In this document: positions 18,801 through 24,677 of the stretch, in pieces
How positions within the stretch are numbered: position 1 is the stretch's first letter
Layout of the letters: every line of letters begins with the position of its first letter
NCBI GenBank assembly: GCA_947259645.1
Contig: CAMYND010000028.1
Location: forward strand, 1 to 33,707
Direction: 5' to 3'
Length of the DNA stretch: 33,707 bases
Source: Thermodesulfovibrionia bacterium
GTDB lineage: Bacteria; Nitrospirota; Thermodesulfovibrionia; UBA6902
Notes under the pieces: generated by a model
What the model was told of the DNA's origin: nothing
The model's database searches: none
The model's input: only the letters and a program-made list of their open reading frames with translations
Program-made: the position numbers and the translations under genes

Positions 18801-20426
18801 GGGATAGTTCGGATCAAGTGGGACATAGGCCCCGCCGGCCTTGAGTATGGCGTACAGTCCAATGACCATCTCTATGGAACGGTCTGCGCAGATTCCAACC
18901 GGTACATCAGGCCCTGTCCCCAGTGTACGAAGATAATGTGCGAGTCTGTTTGCCTGAACGTTCATTTCCCTGTAAGTCAGACTCTCACCTTCAAATATTA
19001 ACGCAACCTCATCGGGTGTACGTTCTACCTGGGCTTCAAAGAGCTGATGAAGGCATACGTCTTCAGGATAATCTACCCTTGTATCATTCCATGTATCAAA
19101 CTGACGCGTCTCATTATCTGTTAATAGCGTCAATGCCGAAATCATCTGATCAGGATCGGCCAGCAGCATGTCAAGGAGGTGGAAAAAGTGTCCAACGGCT
19201 TTCCCGCGAAGATCCTGATCAAAGACCTCGCAGTTGAAATCAAAGTGAAATTGAAAACTGCCGGACGAATCGAAATCATGTACCTGGAGCTGCAGGGCAT
19301 GCCCCATATCTGTATGCCCGGGATGAAGCCATGTAGACTGCATCGGCATACCGCAAAAATCCGGAAATGCAACATTGATATAGTTAAGAACCACTGAATA
19401 GGACTTGTGGGTCACGGCATTGCTGCAGCCCGGATGTGCGTAGCGAAAAAAATCATAGGTTTCTGAAGTAATGGATTTAACCAAACTGCGAAAAGTCTCC
19501 CCAGGCTCAATGTTGATTCCCAGCGGAAACATTTCAATGAACAGCCCGACAGTTTCCTGAAAAGTTGCAGTTGGACGGTTGTGGGAAGGTGTGCCTATAA
19601 CTAATTCTGAATTGCCGCTTATACGATACAGGTACGCAAATAGCAAGGCTGAAAGGATATTAAAAAGCGAAAGGTGCGGGCTAAAAGAACGAAAATCTTT
19701 TTCTGTTGCCAATCCGCGCAGTTTCTCCGATCGTTCCCGGCCAAGATCGTAATATACCCTTTCAGTGAGTGTTGAATGAGCTGACGGAGTGTTGCCATAC
19801 AATTCAAGAGGTGCTGGAGCAGAACCATTCCTCCCCTGCCAGTAGGCTAGAGCTTTTCTGTGCTCAGTTGATTCCTGAAATTTGACCTCATAGTTCTGGT
19901 ACTCAAGATATGATGGTAACTCAGGAGCATCTGCCAGACGGCCATTAAGCGCTAATTGATAGAACTCGGCCATTCGTCTGTAAATGACAGCGCAGGACCA
20001 CCCATCAGTAATCAATTGGTGCTGATTGATATACCAGACATATTCACCTTCTCTAAGCTTGATTAGCACACTGTCAAACAACCGCTCTTTAAGATCAAAG
20101 TTCAGGATAGAACGCGACTTCAACCAGGATTTAATGTTACCATGATGAGCAGAATCCTTTGAGAAGTCTATGAACTCCAAATCAAATGTTAATGTTTCCC
20201 TGAAATTTTGCAGGGGAACATCATCCTTGTCATTAATGACAGTTCGAAGGGAATCGCTCCTGTCAATGAGAGTTTGAAAGGCGTCACGGAATGCTTCCGG
20301 CTCTATATTGCCCTGGATAAAAAAGGCGAGGGCCATATTATAAAGCGGTAGATGAGGATTAAGCTTCTGTCCGGTCCAGATGTGAAATTGACTGTTTGTG
20401 AGATTAGATAATTTAAGTTTGTTCAA
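15831..20426 (-). CDS. NRPS, module 1: C-A-PCP-E
   Basis: A 1531-residue monomodular synthetase, first gene of the operon. Domains: C about 1-435, A about 455-965, PCP with serine 1010 (FFDLGGDS), and an epimerisation domain about 1055-1490. The E domain shows PLTPIQQWFF, HHLVVDG (1189-1195), TLGWFTSLYPL and the diagnostic FNYLG. The A-pocket reads DVWHISLVDK, one change from the EntF serine code, so it should load L-Ser and pass on D-Ser. The starting C domain has HQLITDG at 136-142, with Gln137 in place of the second, catalytic His. Being a starter C domain, it might acylate the serine or be inactive. The only in-frame start is a TTG at 20426, since an in-frame stop lies just upstream. The short helical C-terminus (EKLAKLSRLLDK) could dock the next synthetase. 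Confidence 0.95.
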   Translation of the reverse strand: MNKLKLSNLTNSQFHIWTGQKLNPHLPLYNMALAFFIQGNIEPEAFRDAFQTLIDRSDSLRTVINDKDDVPLQNFRETLTFDLEFIDFSKDSAHHGNIKSWLKSRSILNFDLKERLFDSVLIKLREGEYVWYINQHQLITDGWSCAVIYRRMAEFYQLALNGRLADAPELPSYLEYQNYEVKFQESTEHRKALAYWQGRNGSAPAPLELYGNTPSAHSTLTERVYYDLGRERSEKLRGLATEKDFRSFSPHLSLFNILSALLFAYLYRISGNSELVIGTPSHNRPTATFQETVGLFIEMFPLGINIEPGETFRSLVKSITSETYDFFRYAHPGCSNAVTHKSYSVVLNYINVAFPDFCGMPMQSTWLHPGHTDMGHALQLQVHDFDSSGSFQFHFDFNCEVFDQDLRGKAVGHFFHLLDMLLADPDQMISALTLLTDNETRQFDTWNDTRVDYPEDVCLHQLFEAQVERTPDEVALIFEGESLTYREMNVQANRLAHYLRTLGTGPDVPVGICADRSIEMVIGLYAILKAGGAYVPLDPNYPKDLLDYMLEDSKVSVVLVQRKLIRTIPQDNLQVLCLDELLSDSCSLIQPGDNTINIDNNPECITTPENMAYVIFTSGSTGRPKGVMNSHRGICNRLLWMQDEYSLTSEDVVLQKTPFSFDVSVWEFFWPLLTGARLVVARPGGHRDTDYLVNVICEQGVTTLHFVPSMLHYFLEDRGAGSCDSLKRVICSGEALPYALQEQFFSKMKAELHNLYGPTEAAVDVTYWKCQSGSDLKIVPIGRPVANTRMFILDHHMHPVPVGVPGELHIGGVQVALGYINRQELTKERFIPDPFSDRQGARLYKTGDLCRYLPDGNIEYLGRNDFQVKIHGIRIELGEIEAVLGDEPGVKQCVVVAREDNSGDKHLVAYLVTQTEAPSIDELRKELKKKLADYMIPSVFVMLDELPLSPNGKIDRKALPEPDSARPDLDNAYEEPRTNNEKILARIWADVIGLNQVGIHDNFFDLGGDSIMSIQIAARSVNAGLEFTPGLLLQHQTIAELIANIEAGHEQRPGKGSVPLTPIQQWFFDFDLPEPHIWNMAQNLDLSREITPAILEQAFKHLILHHDSLRLRFQRKASGWEQAVSNADNSFALEYYNLSDQTEPEQATSIDRSMQQAHLSLDLQKGPLIRALYFDRGGDQPCQLGIIIHHLVVDGISWYIILEDLETICRDLTEGKTPLLSRKTTPFNEWAEKFVQYANSQACESEADYWIGQVRPPTASLPRDIDHPGNGLESSAQTITVKLEPQATHDLLHKVNLSSRISVDEMLLAALMQTLCNWSGSSVLRVDKEGHGREGVIKEVSLYHTLGWFTSLYPLSLVLPDEHGPGQIIRSVKEQIRAIPNRGFGYSPLRYLSKNRTIRDAMKQVPDAEVIFNYLGTLHELSGQSSRIRLNGFLQGVRGLKGQRPHLIEINSCVIHDQLEAYWTFSTDRHRPETIQGISRKFLQSLQGLINHCMKPSGDEPSASDFPLANLNAEKLAKLSRLLDKSDKAYE

Positions 20427-20772
20427 TATATTGACCCATATTCATCATGTGATTATTACGTTTAGCCTATAAAAATTGACGGTAATGTTTTCAGTACTTT
20501 TGCAAAGGGTTCGTCTAAAAATGCCCTTTTCACAAACCAAACCGCTGCCACATTAATGATGACAACAAGCCTCTTCTCCCAAAATTAATTGATTTAGTAA
20601 TTTATAAACTAATAAGAAATCGTCTTGAAATCGTTATATATATTTTAGCGCATAATCGGGCTGTATGCAATTTTTGGTAGTGTCCTAATTTGAAATAGTT
20701 AGCTTAGCAAAATCCCGAACCTCCAGGTGCCATAGTTTCTGGGGGGCGGTCACTTACTGGAAAACTCTAACT

Positions 20773-20787
20773 TATAGTGGCACTATA
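20773..20787. promoter_or_regulatory. 15-bp palindrome, possible operator
   Basis: TATAGTGGCACTATA is a perfect palindrome around a central G, about 115 bp before the hupE-like ATG. The symmetry suits a dimeric repressor site. It contains TGGCAC but lacks the downstream TTGC needed for a sigma-54 promoter. Confidence 0.4.
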
Positions 20788-20796
20788 GATGGGGGG

Positions 20797-20822
20797 TAGT
20801 CCACCCATGTAGTCCACCCATG
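20797..20822 (+). repeat. Tandem 13-bp direct repeat
   Basis: TAGTCCACCCATG occurs twice with no gap, just downstream of the palindrome and upstream of the hupE-like gene. It may be a duplicated binding site or slippage product. Confidence 0.7.
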
Positions 20823-20900
20823 TTGTTGTGTTTTCTAACCCTTTTAAATTAAAATTAGTGCTGATTATTTGCGAAGATTCATCATAACAAGGGGATTGAA

Positions 20901-22076
20901 ATGAAATACTGCAATCATTCTCGTTTCACCAAATGTTTATTCCTGTTTAGTTTTTTATTAGTAGTTATCTCCGTATTTACGGCCAAACCGGTTAATGCCC
21001 ATAAATTAGGGGAAAGTTATATCTATCTTAGAGTATACGAAGATAAGCTAACCGGTACTTTTCACATAACGCTTCGTGATGTAAACAATGCGCTCGGGCT
21101 TCAAGCGTCCGATGTTCAGATCACAGAGGATAATTGGGCGGATCGAATAGGTGAAGTTCACAGCCTATATAAGGAGAAGGTTCAATTCTTTGTTGGCGAT
21201 AACGAGTTACCCATTCGTTTCACTGGCTCAGATAGGTTGTTGGGGAAAGATCGTTGGTTATTCATGAAATTTGTCATCATTGAAGACTCTAACACGCCAG
21301 ATGTCATAGAAATTGATTATAAAGTACTGTTCGACAGAGACCCAGACCATGTAGCCCTTGTGGCGATCGAACATTTCTGGGAGGCAAGTATCTTTGATAA
21401 CAAAGGTCAAATATCCCTAATTTTCAGTCCTGACAATCATCGTCAACAACTCTCTTTTTCCGGTCACTCTGTATTTCAAGGTTTTATGGGCATTGTCAAA
21501 TTAGGAATTAAACATATATGGAATGGTACCGATCACGTCCTCTTCATAATTGCACTTATATTGCCAGCAGCAATGCTCAGAAAAAAAACCGATTGGCAGC
21601 CAGTGAGAGAATTTCGGCCAGCAATTTTATACGTGATAAAAATCATTACCTTGTTCACTATTGCACATAGTGTAACACTGAGTGTCGCCGCATTAGGTCT
21701 TTTCAGGTTACCATCCCGCATCGTTGAATCAGTAATTGCCATTTCTATTGCTGTTGCTGCATTGGACATCATTTTTCCAATTTTTAAGCGTAAAATCGGT
21801 TGGGTTGTATTTATTTTCGGCCTATTCCATGGCTTTGGTTTCGCAAGTGTACTAAAACGTCTTGGGGTGCTAGGTGAACATGCGGCACTATCGCTTTTTG
21901 GGTTTAACCTGGGTGTGGAAATCGGACAGGTAGTGATTATATGTATAATATTTCCAGTTATTTACCTGATTCGACATAGCGCTTTTTATCCAAAAATCAT
22001 CATGCGTTATGGTGCAGCAGCTATGATTATGCTAGCTATTTATTGGTTTGTAGATCGCGCATTTCTTGCACGTTGA
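20901..22076 (+). CDS. HupE/UreJ family membrane protein with exported N-terminal domain
   Basis: A 391-residue protein. An N-terminal signal segment (LFLFSFLLVVISVFTAKPVNA, about residues 13-33) is followed by a roughly 160-residue periplasmic domain. The C-terminal half has about seven membrane helices typical of the HupE/UreJ_2 family: GIKHIWNGTDHVLFIIALILP (about 203-223), FTIAHSVTLSVAALGL (about 252-267) and VFIFGLFHGFGFASVLKRLG (about 303-322). His-rich intramembrane motifs in this family are linked to nickel or cobalt uptake for hydrogenase or urease, but this long form occurs without either. AAGGGG lies 7 nt before the ATG. No hydrogenase or urease gene is nearby. Confidence 0.88.
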   Translation: MKYCNHSRFTKCLFLFSFLLVVISVFTAKPVNAHKLGESYIYLRVYEDKLTGTFHITLRDVNNALGLQASDVQITEDNWADRIGEVHSLYKEKVQFFVGDNELPIRFTGSDRLLGKDRWLFMKFVIIEDSNTPDVIEIDYKVLFDRDPDHVALVAIEHFWEASIFDNKGQISLIFSPDNHRQQLSFSGHSVFQGFMGIVKLGIKHIWNGTDHVLFIIALILPAAMLRKKTDWQPVREFRPAILYVIKIITLFTIAHSVTLSVAALGLFRLPSRIVESVIAISIAVAALDIIFPIFKRKIGWVVFIFGLFHGFGFASVLKRLGVLGEHAALSLFGFNLGVEIGQVVIICIIFPVIYLIRHSAFYPKIIMRYGAAAMIMLAIYWFVDRAFLAR

Positions 22077-22328
22077 TAGGAAATTCGCTTTTTAAGCCTG
22101 TTCTAATTTAAGCAGAAAAAACACCGATCCGACAAGATGTTATTCTACTTTTCGACTTAAAAGAAAATTCCCGGCACTGATACTACGAAAATTTGCAGTT
22201 CGGCCTAGCTGCGGAGCAGTCAGGAAGTAATTTTTGTGGAAACTTCATCTTTTGGCTATGATCCGTGCCCTTACGCAGACACACCTCCCCCTCTCACTTA
22301 AAAAAGAGAACGCAACTCTGCATCCTGA

Positions 22329-22570
22329 TCATGCTATGTAAGAAGAGGGACTGTATTCATTATATTTACCCCACCCATCATCAAACGGCTCTCGCACTAC
22401 TCCGTCATCTTCATTTAACAGTCCCCACTCACGCGGGTCCAACGATAACCTCTGCGCCCAGATATTGAGATGCTCAAGTATCAACAGGATTACTGCCTCC
22501 TCGGTAATAAAACTGATTATCTTTCCAGAATCGAGGTAACTCTCAAAAACAAGATAAGAGGGGAGTAGTG
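22329..22570 (-). pseudogene. C-terminal remnant of an IS91-type transposase
   Basis: The minus-strand frame reads KIISFITEEAVILLILEHL, a short linker, then EPFDDGWGKYNE before the stop. This resembles the extreme C-terminus of IS91/IS801-family transposases, whose tails follow an IxFIxxxxVIxxILxHL pattern. Only about 75 residues remain. The frame is cut at about 22570 where the group II intron sequence begins, so the formal frame extending further upstream is not transposase. Family assignment rests on recollection of the tail pattern. Confidence 0.5.
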
Positions 22571-23145
22571 TGCCACGAGCGAACGCTGGAAGGAGGTGAG
22601 AAATAAAGCGTTTGAAGCTGCACAAGAGATGAGAGTAGATCTCTCGGATTCGGTTTGCAGGAGCAGGCTTTAAACCACCTTACGCTGCATTGGTAAAGAG
22701 CCATTGTGGTGAGCGTTAAGGAAAAGGCAAGGCAGAAGATCGTGTCAGCTGTGAGTCAAAGAGACGAATGAAAATGAACCGCTTATCACGTGTCGAAATC
22801 TTAAAGGAGATGTCAAAACTGAGGGGCACTCCTGTCTCAGGATAAGTTCAGAGGATACCTGTTTACCGACTGAATGGCATCCGGTATGGAGGCGGCGTGA
22901 ACTTAATTCAGGCTTTCGTGTGGAACGTGGGAACCTGTCGTTCCGATGATAAGGGAGAAATTCAAGTGGAGGACCCACAAGAATGAGAGTACCGCTGCGG
23001 AGCACAGGGGCGGACCATCCCGTAGTAGTTAAGAAGTTCTTGTAATGAGAATGGAGCGAAGGGGATGGATTATCCAGCTGGACTCAAAAGATCAACCAGT
23101 ACATGGGAGAAATCTGTGAAGAAGGCAAAGTCGTTTAGAATTTCC
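22571..23145 (+). mobile_element. Group II intron, 5' part only (domains I to IV start)
   Basis: The plus strand carries long stretches typical of bacterial group II intron RNA: TCGTGTGGAACGTGGGAACC near 22916, GATAAGGGAGAAATTCAAG near 22946, GTACCGCTGCGGAGCACAGG near 22989 and GGGGCGGACCATCCCGTAG near 23007. GTGCC at 22571 fits the GUGYG-like 5' end. The intron-encoded reverse transcriptase should follow, but only its first residues (about 23117 on, KKAKSFRISK) are present before the sequence switches to a nitrilase gene end. No domain V/VI hairpin is found, so the element cannot splice or move by itself. Confidence 0.78.
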
Positions 23146-23277
23146 AAAGAAGAGGACGAAAAAGTGATCATGGTCATGGACATTGATCCTGCAGCTGCAC
23201 GGGATAAGACATTGAATCCTTACAATGATGTATTAAACGACAGAAGACCTAATATCTATCGGCCACTGTCTCCATAA
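23146..23277 (+). pseudogene. 3' remnant of a second nitrilase gene
   Basis: The frame reads EKVIMVMDIDPAAARDKTLN and ends RPNIYRPLSP. It is clearly homologous to the last 40 residues of the intact nitrilase at 6.9-7.7 kb (EEVIMVMDIDPAAARDKSLN ending KPQFYGPLS). At DNA level the two stretches are similar but diverged, so this is an old copy or paralogue rather than a fresh duplication. All catalytic residues are lost. The formal 70-codon frame starting at 23065 is a chimera of intron and nitrilase sequence, not a gene. Confidence 0.85.
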
Positions 23278-23285
23278 CAAAAACG

Positions 23286-23612
23286 TTATTTCCCTTCTTC
23301 AAGCACATCATCAGCCCAGCTTATCGCAGCTGAAACTGCCGGGAACCCTATAGTGCTTGTCAGTAGTATGATTGTATGATAAATTTCTTCGGATTTTGCC
23401 CCCTCTTCACGGGCCCTTCTCACATGACTGTGCACAGCGCCCTCTGAACGAATTGCTGCTGCTGCCGCAAGCTGAATCAAGTGGGAGTTCTTGCTGCTAA
23501 TCGGGCCGAGCGTCCGTATTGTCTTCCCCAGATTATCAACTGCTGTTCCAAGTTTCTTATACCGTTTCCTGATACCTGTGTAGACTTTGGGAAGTTTCTT
23601 TTTTGTTGGCAT
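23286..23612 (-). CDS. Carboxymuconolactone decarboxylase (AhpD-like) family protein lacking the CxxC
   Basis: A 108-residue helical protein of the CMD/AhpD fold: LIQLAAAAAIRSEGAVHSHVRRAREEGAKSEEI, then a helix ending SWADDVLEE. AhpD-like members use C-x-x-C-x-x-x-H as a peroxidatic or thiol-relay site. At the matching place this protein has SEGAVHSH, so both cysteines are missing while a His remains. It is then unlikely to be a thiol reductase; a gamma-CMD-like non-redox role is possible. A GGAGGAGAG-type ribosome site precedes the ATG. Third of three minus-strand genes after the rhodanese and HMA genes. Confidence 0.85.
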   Translation of the reverse strand: MPTKKKLPKVYTGIRKRYKKLGTAVDNLGKTIRTLGPISSKNSHLIQLAAAAAIRSEGAVHSHVRRAREEGAKSEEIYHTIILLTSTIGFPAVSAAISWADDVLEEGK

Positions 23613-23750
23613 GGCTCTCCTCCTGATAATAGTTATTTACATCCACTTTTGTTCATAGTACATGAATCTGCACGTGATATCAATAACAATTTATTGCGGA
23701 ACATGAGGCGGGGATGCCTGGCAAGTAGTCAGGTTAAGTCCGCACTCAGC

Positions 23751-23984
23751 TTAATACTCGGTAAGTATTTCTGCCTTTCGTACCATTTTTCTTACAGTAA
23801 CATAGACCTGTTTTCTATCCAGTATGGAGGCATCATACTGAACGGTTATTGTGCATTCATCAAAGTCGAATGATACATTGAGAACTCCCTCTGTCTCACT
23901 GATAACTTTCTCATAGTCCTCCACACATCCTCTGCACTCAACCCCAAAAACCTTGAGCTTCATATTTTTCAGATCCTGTCCCAT
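23751..23984 (-). CDS. Heavy-metal-associated (HMA) domain protein
   Basis: A 77-residue single HMA domain with the metal-binding Cys pair in FGVECRGCVEDYEKVI and the usual beta-alpha-beta-beta-alpha-beta pattern (VLNVSFDFDECTITVQYDAS). Such proteins are soluble Cu(I), Hg(II) or Zn(II) carriers. The start may be the ATG at 23984 or the internal ATG eight codons in (MKLKVFG), which looks more like typical HMA starts; neither has a decisive ribosome site. It begins 10 bp after the rhodanese gene, so the two are in one operon, close to a copper oxidase. Confidence 0.87.
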   Translation of the reverse strand: MGQDLKNMKLKVFGVECRGCVEDYEKVISETEGVLNVSFDFDECTITVQYDASILDRKQVYVTVRKMVRKAEILTEY

Positions 23985-23994
23985 ATTCTCAATA

Positions 23995-24582
23995 TCATTC
24001 CTTTACATCGGGGAGATACATTCGTTCAGGGATCATTTTATAGGTCCATGGCAGCCCTTCCAATCGCCATCCCCCCACCATCCGCTGACCCTTGAAAGGA
24101 CTTACACCTTCGTGAACCTTGTCCCCCTCAAAACCACCGAGAACATTATATACTCTGTCCTTGCTGAAACCGCATTTAATGGCTTCTGTAACCGCGGTAG
24201 TTGAGCGCTCCCCGCTGCGGCAGATCATAAATAGCGAATCTTTGTCCGTATTAAATCGGGCTTTCAAATCCTCACAGAAATTCTCATTGGGAATCATTTT
24301 ATAACCCTTCGATCCAGTTTCTTTTGAGTAGAAGAAGACCGGGATATTATAAGCTCCGACAGGATGACCAATATCCTGATATTCATAACGGGAACGGACA
24401 TCCACTATATGCGACGCACCAGGGTTTTTCTTTTGAATTTCATCTGCTTCTCTCGGCTTGACATTCACTCCTTCATGGGGTTTCTTTACAGGGTATACGC
24501 CTTTGTGCAGGGCATACGATGGAAGAGAGAAGAGCACTATCAACATAAATATCAGCGGCTTGACTACTTTCACTAGCTTCAT
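23995..24582 (-). CDS. Exported rhodanese-domain protein
   Basis: A 195-residue protein with an N-terminal export signal (VVKPLIFMLIVLFSLPSYA, about residues 6-24) and one rhodanese domain. The active-site loop is intact: MICRSGERSTTAV, with the catalytic Cys followed by RSGERS (about residues 118-125). It should act in the periplasm on sulfane sulfur or as a thiol carrier. An unusual insert (VFFYSKETGSKGYKMIPNENFCEDL) separates the usual GAYNIP strand from the helix before the active site. First gene of a minus-strand set with HMA and CMD-like genes, divergent from the multicopper oxidase. Confidence 0.88.
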   Translation of the reverse strand: MKLVKVVKPLIFMLIVLFSLPSYALHKGVYPVKKPHEGVNVKPREADEIQKKNPGASHIVDVRSRYEYQDIGHPVGAYNIPVFFYSKETGSKGYKMIPNENFCEDLKARFNTDKDSLFMICRSGERSTTAVTEAIKCGFSKDRVYNVLGGFEGDKVHEGVSPFKGQRMVGGWRLEGLPWTYKMIPERMYLPDVKE

Positions 24583-24610
24583 TCTGTTTCCTCCCGTTGC
24601 AAACTATTAA

Positions 24611-24639
24611 TATACTTCATCAGTTATATATAGTATAAT
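24611..24639 (+). promoter_or_regulatory. Possible promoter/operator for the multicopper oxidase gene
   Basis: A perfect TATAAT (24634-24639) sits about 38 bp before the ATG. TATACT and AGTATA form an inverted pair across a 15-bp spacer overlapping it, which could be an operator. No standard -35 is seen at 16-18 bp, which would suit an activator-dependent promoter. Inference only. Confidence 0.3.
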
Positions 24640-24677
24640 TTTAACAGATTTTATATGCAGGAGCAGGAATTTTAACT

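Larger units (their letters stand above)
20427..20900. other. Divergent intergenic region, NRPS operon and hupE-like gene
   Basis: A 474-bp AT-rich gap that should hold both promoters. On the minus strand, TATAAA near 20601-20606 with a weak TTCAAG-like -35 is a possible NRPS promoter. GCAAAGGG and CCCTTTTC around 20500-20531 could form a leader hairpin. The part nearer the hupE-like gene contains a palindrome and a tandem repeat, listed separately. No gene or RNA is seen. Confidence 0.35.

Noticed and set aside
8486-20426. Many plus-strand short frames inside the NRPS genes.
   Set aside because: Antisense shadows of continuous domain-bearing genes; none has a domain or good ribosome site.
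20777-20795. Sigma-54 promoter (TGGCAC).
   Set aside because: No TTGC at the -12 position with the right spacing.
22329-22625. A 98-codon minus-strand gene covering the transposase tail.
   Set aside because: The first 18 codons or so lie in group II intron RNA sequence; only the portion below 22570 is transposase-like.
23065-23277. A 70-residue gene.
   Set aside because: A chance fusion of group II intron sequence with the 3' end of a nitrilase gene.
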